Shown here: positions 34,791 to 45,875 of the stretch, piece by piece
How positions within the stretch are numbered: the first letter of the stretch is position 1
Layout: every line of letters starts with the position of its first letter
Assembly (NCBI GenBank): GCA_022494885.1
Contig: JAGVSM010003736.1
Location: forward strand, 1-64,000
DNA from: Micrasema longulum
Taxonomy: Eukaryota; Arthropoda; Insecta; Trichoptera; Brachycentridae
Length of the DNA: 64,000 nucleotides
Direction: 5' to 3'
Position numbers and translations under genes: made by a program
The notes under the pieces: model-generated
Told to the model about the DNA's origin: nothing
The model's input: the letters and a program-made list of their open reading frames with translations, nothing else
Databases searched by the model: none

Positions 34791-34837
34791 TTATTTATGT
34801 TTTAAACAAATCGTTAGGAAGTAAATCATTGTTGTCG

Positions 34838-35098
34838 GCCTCATGGTGTAGTGGTCGGCGCATTTACCTACCTCGCAAGAGGTCTCAGATTTGAATCGCG
34901 ACATGGTTGACATAAACTATTTACTTAAAAAGGTGTTTTTCCAGTAAAATATATCAAAGTCCCCGATCTGGTACCTGAAACGCAAGACGGATCATCTTAC
35001 CTCCATGTAACCAAAATGATCTAGATTCGCTGCGATTTGTGTAACAATGCAGAGTCCTTTGCATTATTAGGTGCAGCTAGGGCATAATGATAATGAAA
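34838..35098 (+). mobile_element. tRNA-derived SINE, family S2 (nearly full length)
   Basis: Head catggtgtagtggtcggcgc, B-box-like agatttgaatcgcg, body ggtacctgaaacgcaagacg, tail cctttgcattattaggtgca and a short (gat)n-like end. Confidence 0.7.
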
Positions 35099-35099
35099 T

Positions 35100-35706
35100 C
35101 ATTGTTCCCTACAACTAATTGCTGGTTAATTAAGAAGTGGCCATAGGAACCTAGTTTCGCACTAAAAACTCTTTACGTTAGTTTATTATAGAAATAAAAG
35201 ACTATTGATAATTATATTAATATTTTTATATTAATCATTGACCGGTTTCATCGCCTTTGGAGCATCTCCTTTTTTATAAAATAATTTGGAAATAAATGTC
35301 ACTTTTCTTTTTTTCTGTGACGCATTATATTACCAACATATTTAACAAAGAAGTAAGTTTTTATCTATTTTACGTTTTTTAAAAAATGTAAAATTAAATA
35401 GTTGTTATGCTGTCGTCAACATGGACAAAACGTGAAGCTTTATCTAACTGGACTGAAACCTGGTAAAGCTAACAAATTTTGTTTGGCTTAATTGTTTTCT
35501 GTGCGACTAGCATTTAGTTAAATAATTAGGTTTGTAGTACTAAGTTTATTTTATTTTTTACTTTACTTTATTTCAACAAAATTATATAAAACATAAGACG
35601 ATGAAAAATGAAAAGATGAATAAAAAAAATCAATGATTTCAAAAGAGAAATTTTGTTTATTGTAATAATGTATAAATTATTAGTATATAGTAATTTATAT
35701 AATTGT
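35100..35706. other. AT-rich, nothing clear
   Basis: Contains attgaccggtttcatcgcc near 35240, third copy of a short dispersed motif. No gene. Confidence 0.4.
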
Positions 35707-35773
35707 TCACCGCCTGTTCCTGTGATGTAAATGGCGCGGTGTTGCTTTCACTTTAAAAAAAAAAAAAAAAAAA
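35707..35773 (+). repeat. Element 3'-tail repeat (copy 2) with poly(A)
   Basis: cgcctgttcctgtgatgtaa followed by atggcgcggtgttg and a run of about 19 A. Same sequence as 17591-17630. The poly(A) supports a retrotransposed 3' end on the + strand. Confidence 0.6.
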
Positions 35774-36204
35774 TCCTCTCACATTTGACTTAATGCTATT
35801 TTGAAGGAATTAAGGTAGATATTTTTATTAAAAATGAAAAAAACCCATTTTGTAATACTAAACGCAAAACTTGAAGGTATTATCTTGTTTTATTGATATT
35901 AAAAATACGTAAAGCGCTTTTTAAAAATTATCTTTTATAATGGTTAAAACTTTGTTTTGTATTTTATTTTAAAGCAAATTTTGAAAATATTTCTGGTTCA
36001 CCTCTACCAATTTAGCACAAAAATAATTAGAAAATTGTCCAAGTTAGCATCATTAGCGGCTAAAGTATGCACCATTACTCCCCTCTAATTAATTTGTGTG
36101 TGGGTTAAAGGAATTTATTTCAGCCGGTAAATTGATCATCATTATGAAGAACACGCTACAAGTGACCATTACTAGTATGAAGTTTATTTAAATTTGTTGC
36201 AATA
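35774..36204. other. AT-rich, nothing recognised
   Basis: No supported frame or repeat. Confidence 0.45.
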
Positions 36205-36385
36205 AATGGAAAACCTTTTTGAGAAGGAAATAAGGAAGTCTAGGCATTTACAAAGCCAATGACTTGTCTTTGGCTGGTTTAAGTGGCCAATTTACACACT
36301 GTGTAACATTCACCATTCTGCCTAAGTCTAAACATCTGAATTTCCTCAACTCCTCCATCTGTTGACTTTTGCGAAGTAAAATAGC
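36205..36385 (+). mobile_element. MITE family M1, left arm and centre
   Basis: gaggaagtctaggcattt-like end, ctggtttaagtggccaattt, acactgtgtaacattcacca, and the M1 centre tcctccatctgttgactttt. The right arm is absent. Confidence 0.65.
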
Positions 36386-36391
36386 TAAAAC

Positions 36392-36580
36392 CTTTTATTT
36401 ATTTAAATGCCTTGTAGGTTTTTACATGTTTTACATACATTTATATATAAAGAACAGACATATATTTTACACAAAAGTAGCAAAAATTGAAAATGAAGTA
36501 ATAAGAATAAGAAAATAAAAATATATAAAAACTAATCTTACATATTGTACATACAAACATATATTCCAGTAGAGAGAACA
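36392..36580. repeat. Dispersed repeat D1 (copy 1), probable LINE 3' UTR
   Basis: Shares ttttacatacat..., agacatatattttacacaaa and agtag... in the same order and orientation with 42364-42560. Probably the 3' UTR of a LINE read on the - strand, because the second copy lies next to such an element. Confidence 0.55.
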
Positions 36581-36835
36581 GAAGTTCATTTTTTTCCATC
36601 GGTTTTGTTAGAATAATCTTAAAATTAGAAGAATGTAGAAAAATAATAATTAAGAATACAGATATAAGTTAATAAAAGGTAAACAATATTATACAACATA
36701 GTATTATTTGAGTATTTAAAATTTGAAATAATAAATTAATACACTGCCTTTTAAAATTCAAAAGTGTTGTATTAAATATATCTTTTTCAATCCGAAATAT
36801 AAGATTTTCCTGACAATTAAAATATTATTTTTTTT

Positions 36836-36912
36836 CAAATAAATATTTTTGTTTTTATGATTTACCCAAATACATAATTTTGAGGGCCATTTTCTCATCA
36901 TCCCTTAACTTG
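36836..36912 (-). mobile_element. SINE family S1, 3' end only
   Basis: tttttatgatttacccaaat and aattttgagggccattttct match the S1 end. The tRNA-like head is missing. Confidence 0.55.
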
Positions 36913-37189
36913 TAATTTGGAGATATCTGATTTCTGATCTTTGTAATCATGTAATCTAGAAAATTATCTTAATAGAAATATGAGTATGCTATAAGCGTAA
37001 CTACTGATGTATTGTTAAGTATCAATATAATTTTAAGTACGATAAGAAAGAAAAATAAAATTTACTTTAAACAAATGGTTTCTTTAGTATAGATTTCATG
37101 AACACAGATAATCATTCCTAAATATGGGACATAAACGCTAAAAAACACTTTACTCTAGGAACGGATTTTTTTATTAAATCGCAATCGTT

Positions 37190-37900
37190 ATTTGCTTGGC
37201 GTTTTCCATTATTTTTATGCTATTTTCTTCGTAAGACCGGTAAAGCAGGACTTTTGTGATATTTTCAATGTACATTTGTTCAGCTTACTTATTCCACTAT
37301 TTGATTATGTAGATGTATGTTACCCAGATGCTAATTTTGTACTGCTAGATAAGTTGATTGAAAGATTGAAGAATGTTTTTATACGGTATATCTTTAATAT
37401 TCGCAAATTTGACCACATGACCGAATATCGCATGCAACTACACTGGCTCAGTATCAGGCATAGAAGAAACATTCACATTCTACAAATTCTTCACAATATT
37501 TTGAATAATCCGACTTTGCCTGTTTATCTGAGAGAGTTCTTCTAACCTCTATCACAGCACGGACTATTCCTTCGTTCTAATGACGATAGAATCATTTTAA
37601 TACCCTTTCACTGCTCTAATTTCCTTGCCTTCTCTTTCACAGTAGTAGCTGCTCGATTATGGAATAATCACCCATTCTCTATTTACATTTAAATGAAGAT
37701 TGAAATGGCACTATAAAAATGATTGATTTGTTCCATTCCCCTTCTTCTTTATTTCCCACCTCTTTTCCTCTTCTCATAGAATTTGTAAATTTTTTGTTGA
37801 TATTTGTTTTGAATTTTGTAAAAACTGAACGGTTTGGGTAGGGAGGAAGAAATAGCCTAAGAGCAATATGCCCGCCCTTATATGTAAATAAATTGTATAT
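37190..37900 (+). pseudogene. CR1/Jockey-group LINE, ORF2 C-terminus and 3' UTR
   Basis: Reads PLFDYVDVCYPDANFVLLDK, then NVFIRYIFNIRKFDHMTEYR, then LHWLSIRHRRNIHILQIL, the conserved region after RT (LEYCDVVY..., IRFIYN..., L.WLP...RR). After a stop it continues with VVAARLWNNHPFSIYI. The 3' UTR sequence ggaagaaatagcctaagagc ... gcccgcc matches the tail of the LINE at 26700-27175. Confidence 0.65.
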
Positions 37901-39297
37901 GTACGAGTATTGGAAATGTAGTATACTAAGTTTTAAATTTATAAATTAAACAGATACATGTTGAAAATAGCTGACACATAGTGTCCCTATTATGACATAC
38001 AAAAAATACATTTATGGAAAAAGAATTTCTCAGAAAAAAGGCCCAGTAATATCTCAGTAGTGCCCGGCTTGCGGTAACAGGTCGACTCGTAGTTTTTTTG
38101 GTCTAGCGCCAGCGGTGTAATTATTTTTATATATTATTCTTTAATGACAGGAAATAAATACAGAGTAAAATTTATCGTGGTCAGAACAAATACTTAATTA
38201 ATTTGGGTTTATTTCAGCAAGATCCTTTAGTGTACAAATAAAGCATGTAAAAACTATTAATTCAAGATAATATTTAGTCTAACTTGTAATTGATTCCCTT
38301 CGATTGATCGGCTGTATTATCAAAATGCTCGAACCAATGTGGTTTCTAAAACCTATCGGAAACAGAGAATTGGAGAACTGTTTCATATTCTAATGCTTTC
38401 CAAATAAAGAACTAATCGACTAGTGGCATTTCCAGGTAGAATTGTATAAAATTATTTACTAAACAATGTTGCCTCAAACAATATGTTTGTTAGGAGTAGA
38501 TACTAAATGTCATTTACTGAAGAGTTTCGTACAATCGGATTTTTGATAAAGGGGATAAAAAAAATAACATCTGAAGCTCCCTGTTTTAGCATATGTATTT
38601 TTGTTAGTATTACGTAATTTAATATTCCCTGTAAAAACAAGTTCAAAATATAAAATAAATAGTAATACAGTCTTGTGAGAAAAAACTTTTTAATTTTATG
38701 ATACATTTATGTACGTATTTTAGAAAATACATAAATATTCACCTCGATTAAAGGAGTTCAGTTGTTTGAATCTTAAAAGAACATGTTTTTTAAAATGTAT
38801 TTTTGATAAATGTTTAATTTAAAATGCTCTAAATTAAAAAAACATCAATGGTTTTTTATGAAAACGACGCGACGCCTCATTGCGAAATACATTTTCTTAT
38901 ATTTAAAAAGGATGTGCACTACATTTGTAAAAAAAGTTTAATAAATACAATGCATTTCAGAAACGCAACTTCGGAATATTATAAATAAATTTAGTTACCA
39001 TTTAAGAGAAATATGTTTATATTTGGCGATTCGTAATAAATTGAAATATTTTACATGTTAAAATAACTTTATTGCTGAGGTGGAATCTTATTATTTTATT
39101 AAAAAGTAGAGCAAGAGGAATAGATAAATTGACACATTACATTTTATAGGAGCGTTTGAAGTTTTTCAACTAAGTTTTCTTATATTTGAGTTTATCAGAT
39201 TGATTTTGTATTATTATTTTTTTAAAACCAAAATGGCACACATATTAAAATTGTTATGACAGTCTCTTTAATAGAAGTCGATTAATTTAAAAATCAT
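37901..39297. other. AT-rich, nothing recognised
   Basis: No supported frame or named repeat. Confidence 0.45.
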
Positions 39298-39404
39298 TAT
39301 TATCATTCCCTTTCCGCACCTAATGGTGCATAGGGCACAGCATTGGATTAATTCTGTTACATGAAGGTAAGGTGATCAGTCTTACGCTTCAGGTACCAGT
39401 TACG
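39298..39404 (-). mobile_element. SINE family S2, tail (inverted)
   Basis: The + strand reads aatggtgcatagggcacagc and gatcagtcttacgcttcagg, the complement of the S2 tail. It abuts the LINE starting at 39405. Confidence 0.55.
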
Positions 39405-40450
39405 ATATGGATTGTGGTCTCACTGCTATGCAGATGATACGCAGATTTATTTTTATTGCGAACCAGGCGAGAGAAGTGTGCTTGTCAATTTAATTGATGG
39501 ATGCATCAAGAAAATAGGAAACTGGATTGCTGAAAACAGACTAACATTAAACCCATCGAAAACTAAACAACTGTGGGTGGCTTCAGACAGACGACAGAAT
39601 GTGATCCAGGATACGGCTCTACCCAATGTAGGGAGTACCGCTTTACCCACCGTTAAACTACTGGAAATTTTACTCAATTCTGACCTTTCCCTTGACGCTC
39701 AAATTAGTAGAACGATAAGTTCATGCTTCTACCAGCTGAGACAAATTAAATAAATACGCAAAAAATTTCCGGTTGATGCCACCCGTCAATTAATAAATGC
39801 GTTTGTAGTGTCTAGAATCGATTATTGTAATGGTATCTATGCAGGTCTACCAATGAACAATATGACTCACCTACAATCTGTATTGAATGCCACAGCGAGA
39901 CTTATTTTCGGAATCTCTAAGTTCAGTCATATCACTCCACTACTTCGGGAACTACACTGGCTGCATTTTCCACAGAGGGTCGAATACAAACTCTGTTGGC
40001 TTATGTATAAGTCACTGCACAACTCTGCTCCGGAGTATCTAAAGGAACTATGCATTCCAGATTCCAGATAAACTAGCTGACAGGCGTCTCACGCTTAGAT
40101 CAGCTACGTCTACGGCGAGAGGAAAAGTTATTATACCTCTACGCAAACAGCGCACTAAATTTAGTGAACGCGCATTTGCGGTCGCAGGCCCTATGGCATG
40201 GAATGCTCTCCCAGCAGAGGTGCGAGGCTGTGAAAATGAAGTGATGTTTAGGAAAAAACTTAAAACCCACTTGTTCTCTAAATCATTTCAATAAATCCGT
40301 AGCATGTGACAACAAAATAAATTGTTTTAATTTAATTACAAATTTAAAAGCTTCAATTAAATTAATTTAACAATAGAATCACTATGTAAAGCGCCCTTGA
40401 AGTTTTTTTTTTATTACGAAAATGGCGCTGTATAAGTTATTCATAATAAT
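39405..40450 (+). pseudogene. CR1/L2-like LINE, ORF2 3' part
   Basis: Begins inside RT at the catalytic HCYADDTQIYFYCEPGE, then NRLTLNPSKTKQLWVAS. After one stop come SRIDYCNGIYAGLPM, LNATARLIFGISKFSHITPL and LHWLHFPQRVEYKLCWLMYK, and after another stop SERAFAVAGPMAWNALPAEV to KLKTHLFSKSF. This is the L2/CR1-type order up to the C-terminus. The 3' end aatggcgctgtataagttat is followed by aat-rich repeats. Few breaks, so moderately young. The same 3' tail is at 61347-61402. Confidence 0.8.
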
Positions 40451-40451
40451 A

Positions 40452-40837
40452 ATAACAATAATAGAAAATAATTAAATTCAAGAAAACATAAAAAAGCTTT
40501 ATATAGGTTCTTGTAGATATCAACGTATTTATTTTCTTTTTTCAATTATTACATCGTTGATTTTATAATGATCTTTGTCAGTTTTCACTCAAATCAAATA
40601 AATAAAATTACACAAGCGACAACTCATAATTTAATACGCCCTGAAAATTTATGTTGACGGATGACAGTTAATAATATAACAGTGGGATGTGCGCGCAGAC
40701 CTTGGTTCCAATACTAGTTGAAAAATAGGACGCATTTTATGTTTTTTGAATTTGACCACATATTATATCCAGTTTGTGTATTTACGACAAAATCAATTTT
40801 GGACCAAATTATGCACAAGATCTTTTAATTTTTACTA
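40452..40837. other. AT-rich, nothing recognised
   Basis: A weak B-box-like ccttggttccaatac lies near 40700. Nothing else. Confidence 0.4.
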
Positions 40838-41722
40838 ACCAATATAATACGGGCCTAAAAAAACTACTGGACCGATTTTTATTCGGGTTTTTTGCAAAAT
40901 AACGAGCTTTGCATTGCGTATTTTTATAGTTTTTAATTCACCCGTCACCAGGGTTGCATTCGATGCGAATGAATATTTAAAAAAAATGTAAGGATGTAAT
41001 TTTTTAGTATCCAAAAAAATGTTTACAAACAACATTTGTTTTTTGTGGATACCAATCAGATTCTTTCTTAAACTTCTGTATAATTTCTACACTGTATTTT
41101 TGGTAGTGATAAAATAATAATAAGTGACATTTAAATTTTTTTTAAATCGTATTCTTACATAAAATGCACCCTTGTTGGTGAGCAGAGCAGAGTTTGACAT
41201 TTGCAAAAATAATTCTATATTTGAAAATATATTATTTAAAGTTTTGGAATTTAACCACAAACAAGTACCTAGGTATGTACTTACCGATGAAAAGTTTCAC
41301 AATGCTTTTTACGTTTATCCGAAACGTTTTTACATGCTTTTATGACACAATCAGGAATTTTATTTTCTAACTGAATGGCAAGTTCACGTCAGAATCCAGC
41401 TGGCGGTTGAACAATAACTAAATACGTGTTGGGCATGACTGGGTGTTTAAGCATGAGTTGAGAAAAATAATTTTAGAGGGCTCAGGGTGCATCTATGTGT
41501 ATTAATAGGTCATTGGTTTTATTTAATGAAACTGATTCTGTTTTTATATCCTCACAATTTATGTAATCCGAAACACAAAAACAATCACGTATTTGTGGAT
41601 ATCTTATTTGAACTAGGTAAATTCAATAATTGATTTCAATTTTTTTATTGTGTTCGTTTGATCTATATATGAGTATATACTCAAATCTAGCAATTGTAAA
41701 GCATTGCCGGGTTCATCTCGTA
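40838..41722 (+). mobile_element. Helitron-like non-autonomous element, copy B
   Basis: Starts near atacgggcctaaaaaaacta with the motif actactggaccgattttta and ends near gcattgccgggttcatctcg, phrases I associate with lepidopteran Helitron-like repeats. Its middle (41150-41490) matches copy A: tgcacccttgttggtgag, ttaaccacaaacaagtacct and cgtttttacatgcttttatg. Confidence 0.45.
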
Positions 41723-42363
41723 ATATTATAACACAATAAAAGAAAATTGTCATAAAAACCATAAATGGAGTAAGTAAATTACTACACTCTGCGATAAATG
41801 TATGCTTAGTAGGGTATACAATATAGAAAGGATTGCAGTATAAGGAAAGCCCAATACCTCAGTAAGGATTCAGAACACAATGAAACCAAAATGGCAAGCA
41901 ATCCTATACAACCCTTACTTTTGTGTACACTTAGTGGAACCTCTTATCAACCTCTTGATAACATTGTACAAAAGCCGAAACCCAAAGCTGAAAATAATGA
42001 TTGCTGAATAATAATTCGAGTTCAGATTCCGAATTGGAGAGGTAATCTTTTTCCGTTGGGTTGAATACTAAGTAATAAATCGCGTCAAAGTGACTTTGAA
42101 AGCTTTCGATCTGAAATGATGTCATTAAATAAACTCGTGATTGTAACTTGGTAAAAATATAAAGCTGACGAGGGATTTACAACAGTTACAATATAATAAG
42201 ATTCAGATACCATTAAACGTTCTTTTTTTGGGCTGGTTGAATATCTACCGATCATTTAATTTTGAATTTGAAATAATTAACGTACGCGTATCTCAAGGTA
42301 AATTTTGTAGAGCAATGAATCATTCTAAAAATGACCATTAAAAAAATCGTATTATTAGTATAG
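41723..42363. other. AT-rich, nothing recognised
   Basis: No supported frame or repeat. Confidence 0.45.
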
Positions 42364-42560
42364 TTCATTTATTTATTTAAACACCTTTTGGGCTTTTACA
42401 TACATATATACATATAAAAACAGACATGTATTTTACACAAAAGTAGTAAAAAAATGATTTTAAGAAGAAAAATAAAAATAAAAATATGGTAAAAATCATC
42501 TTCACATATTAGTATAAAATATATGGGTATACTATACATAAAGAACACATATATTGCAGT
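42364..42560. repeat. Dispersed repeat D1 (copy 2)
   Basis: Near copy of 36392-36580: acagacatgtattttacaca and aaagtagtaaaa. Lies just beyond the 3' end of the - strand LINE at 42570-43795. Confidence 0.55.
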
Positions 42561-42569
42561 CTAGTTTAC

Positions 42570-43795
42570 GAAATTTTATTTATTATCGCTCAAAGGGCCC
42601 TTTACATATATATGGAGGTTATAAACAATTTACAAATATAAAAATACAATTTAAAATAAAAAACATCTATATATAAAAAAACCAAATGAAAATATTAGAA
42701 ACTCGATTATTATTTTTTTAAAATAAGAATAATTGATTCTTGAAGCTTTATAAAGTTTAAGCAAATGTTTTGATCATCAGTGTGTTTGTTCTCGAGAGAG
42801 TGCATTCTTGGAAACAGAGAATTACCTAATGTGCGAATTTAACTTACATATTAATATATTAATATATCTAAAATATATATGATGCCTTATTGACCAATTA
42901 GGCACATTGAAATATATACGTTTGACAAAATCAGGAATATTTAAAGGATTATTTATAACCTTACAAAATAATACAGATTAGATATTATTCTTCTATCACT
43001 AATTTTAAATAAATTCAATGTAGAAAAGAGAAAATTATAGTTTACATTTTCTCGCGGCAAATGCAATTTAAAATTTATGAACCGGAGAAATTTATGATGG
43101 ATTTTTTCCATTTTGGTACGATGGTTCTAGAGAGGTGACTGACTCAAAATGACTCCTAACCAATAAACAATATATTTTTTTGATTAATAATATTGGTTTA
43201 AAATCTTTTGCTGACCTCAATACAAATCCAAGCGTTTGCATGCCCTTCTTTGATGTATAATCAATATGACTACTAAAAAAAAGTGTTTCATCAAATATAA
43301 TTAGGACGGCTTAAATTTATTTTACATAAGCTAGAATACCACTGTCGAGTGAACAAGGTAAAGTGTTAGTCTTTTTTAACGATCGAATCGAATTATTTGA
43401 CACCTACAAACATTTAAGAAAATGTTTTTTGTACACCAAAAAGAGAAAATATGTAGATTTTTTGGTAAAACAACGTTATCTACTACAAAATGGATTATTT
43501 AAAATACTTTTACGTCATCGGCAAACAAAAAAATCTCGACATTTTCGAAATATCGACCACATCTTTAATGAAAAAAATAAACGAAATCGGACCCAATTGT
43601 GATCCCCGAGGAACACCACTTGTTGCAATGAATTTGTAGGAAGAAATTGATTTAGCTTTAACGCAGAGTGACTGATTAGTCAAATAATATTTTATCCAGT
43701 CATATAGAGAGCCCTTGACACCCATCTTGTTCAACTTAAGCAAACGTAATGGACGACAGACCTTATCAAATGCTTTTATTTAAAAAGTTAGCACG
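42570..43795 (-). pseudogene. Jockey-like LINE, RT and C-terminal fragment
   Basis: The - strand reads KAFDKV, LLKLNKMGVKGSLYDWIKYY, then FIATSGVPRGSQLGPISFIF (with Q of PQGS changed to R), then FFVCR where the catalytic FADD should be, lost by a frameshift. Further on are KALGFVLRSAKDFKPI and HRTKMEKIHHKFLRFINFKL, the standard downstream blocks, and then a 3' UTR. Related to, but more decayed than, the copy at 5479-8621. Confidence 0.65.
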
Positions 43796-44064
43796 CAATT
43801 TAAATAAAGTTAATTTATTTTCTATTATTGTTGTCATAGAGGAGACGTGTCACGGTTTAAAATCTTAACACACAAATAAAAATTGATTGTACCAGTTTAA
43901 AATCAAAATTGCACTCTAATTGTATTACAAACTATGAAAGTACGGATTGACATGTCTATTTTTGAATTGGTGTTTACTATGTAAATCTTCTTAAATATAT
44001 TAATTCCGAAAAGCGTTGAAAAACAAATTCTTTTATTTGAATTGTGTATTGGTAATACAAATAA

Positions 44065-44960
44065 TGGTTTAAGCAAAGTGTACCATATATCCCGAGCCGG
44101 TGAGTGTCAGTGACTCGTATACATGTTTGGAATGCGAAGGTGCATTCCATTATAGCTGCAAGGGGATGCTTGCAACGGCCTCAAAACGTCTTACTGCGGA
44201 CAGACGTGAAGTGTTGAAATATACTGCTTACCTACAACCTCCTTTAAACAGTACATCGTTGGCAGGGGTATCTAACCAAGAGGGCCCGAACTTGCTAGTC
44301 ACACTTCTTCAAGAGGTTAAATTGATGAGAAATGAATTAAAAAATTTCAGCATCATAAAATATAATATAAACGCGTTTTGCGAAGAACTGTTAGATAAAA
44401 ATTGAATTTTAATAGTCACATCGATAGTATCACTGACAAATCTTTTAAAACACTAGACTTCATATTCCGTACCGGTCAACCATTTCAAAATATCAATACT
44501 TTTAAAAATATTATTTTATTGAGGTTTGTAGTTTATTAGAATTTTCTTTCCCTGTTTGGTCTCCTTTTTATAAAACAAATTCTTGCAAAATTGAAAGAAC
44601 CCAATTTAAAAAAAAAAAAAAAAACTTAAACCTTAAACCACATCTTTATTTCACAGATTACCGCCAAGCGTGGACTTTTCATAACATTCAAACTCTCGAC
44701 GATAGACGTACCACGGCTGATACTGATATTCACGAAGATTGTTTCCAATAAAAACGATTCCTCTGAATTGGTAACCTGCATTAATCTTAATATCACAGAG
44801 GTGAACAAGTTTTACAAAACTTTTCCTCACAATTAAACGTAGAACAAATTTTACAAAAAAACACTACAATTAACGGTATTATGGATACTTATAACAGGAA
44901 GTTTAACCACATTTATTTAAACCATATTTATTTAAGAAAAATATTAAATTAATTTGAACC
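44065..44960 (+). pseudogene. Internally deleted Jockey-like LINE (ORF1 start fused to ORF2 end)
   Basis: From 44065: M-V-stop-AKC, then VSVSDSYTCLECEGAFHYSC, a PHD/RING-like Cys-His finger typical of ORF1 in these LINEs, then RLTADRREVLKY and a helical segment to about 44400. Directly after, frames give SHIDSITDKSFKTLDFIFR and NINTFKNIILLRF, which belong downstream of RT in ORF2, followed by ADTD and VNKFYKTF near the C-terminus. The end of ORF1 and the whole endonuclease and RT are missing, so this is a deletion derivative rather than a 5' truncation. Confidence 0.6.
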
Positions 44961-44964
44961 GCCA

Positions 44965-45710
44965 TAGGTAATGAATTGTCTTTGCCCGTTTCCCCCTCCC
45001 CGTTCCTCTTTATTCTTATATAAATATGAGTTTTACAGTGAGAAGATCTTTTAATATAATTATGAATTTCCATACTGCGGTCCAACTGTTTGTGAAAGTT
45101 GATTTTTATCATTCATATCATTCATGTCAAATTAATATGATAATATTATATGTACATTATGTTCGTGCATATGATACGTATGTGTATGTTCATTTGCACC
45201 AACGCATGCGTCTTGTCATACCTACCTTGTTTATCGTTGACATTACATCACATGCACTGCATTATGTAGTTAACTACCGTATTGTATGGGACTCGTTGCA
45301 CATTATTAATTATTCATTCGATATGTACCAATTTAATTTGGAATGAAAAGCTTTATTAACAATTCACTTTTTAAATTCACTATTCTTTCAAAAAACAATC
45401 AAAGCACCTTTACGTTACACTTAAAATATTTATAAAAAGGTGAATTTTCGGATGTGGGTATAAGCAATTTTTTAAAAATATACAAATAAATCTCTTTCTC
45501 CTCTTCGTTATAGAATCACCTTATTAAATTATATTTTTTTACTTACGCACCAACACACATGCACTCACCCTCATTCATTTACACACGCACATACACCTAC
45601 ATGAGTACAAACGTCACACGCATACAATTATGTAAACTTTTTTCTAATATACTTTTTTCATCATTGTGCGGTACCCGAACACGGTTGATTTGAACAGTAA
45701 ATAAATATCT
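44965..45710. other. Non-coding, CA-rich patch at 45545-45630
   Basis: A 106-codon + strand frame (45026-45346) has low-complexity, His/Tyr-rich content and no recognisable domain, so I do not call it. The CA-rich patch resembles the 3' UTR of some retroelements. Confidence 0.35.
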
Positions 45711-45875
45711 TTGTAACCGTTCCCTTGGCTAGTGTCTCGGAATCACGGACCAAAGGTCCGTGGTTCGAATTCTACTCTACCGCAACTTGATTCCCATTTT
45801 CTAATAGTGAGTTATTTACAAATCGTTGAAAATGGCCTTCAAAATGAAATATTTTGGTAAATCATAATAAGAAAG
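45711..45875 (+). mobile_element. tRNA-derived SINE, family S1
   Basis: gctagtgtctcggaatcacg, gaccaaaggtccgtggttcg (B box within ggttcgaattc), then the body tagtgagttatttacaaatc and the end ggtaaatcataa. Well preserved. Confidence 0.75.

Noticed and set aside
45026..45346. 106-codon + strand frame
   Set aside because: His/Tyr-rich low-complexity content, no domain, no splice or poly(A) context; more likely chance.
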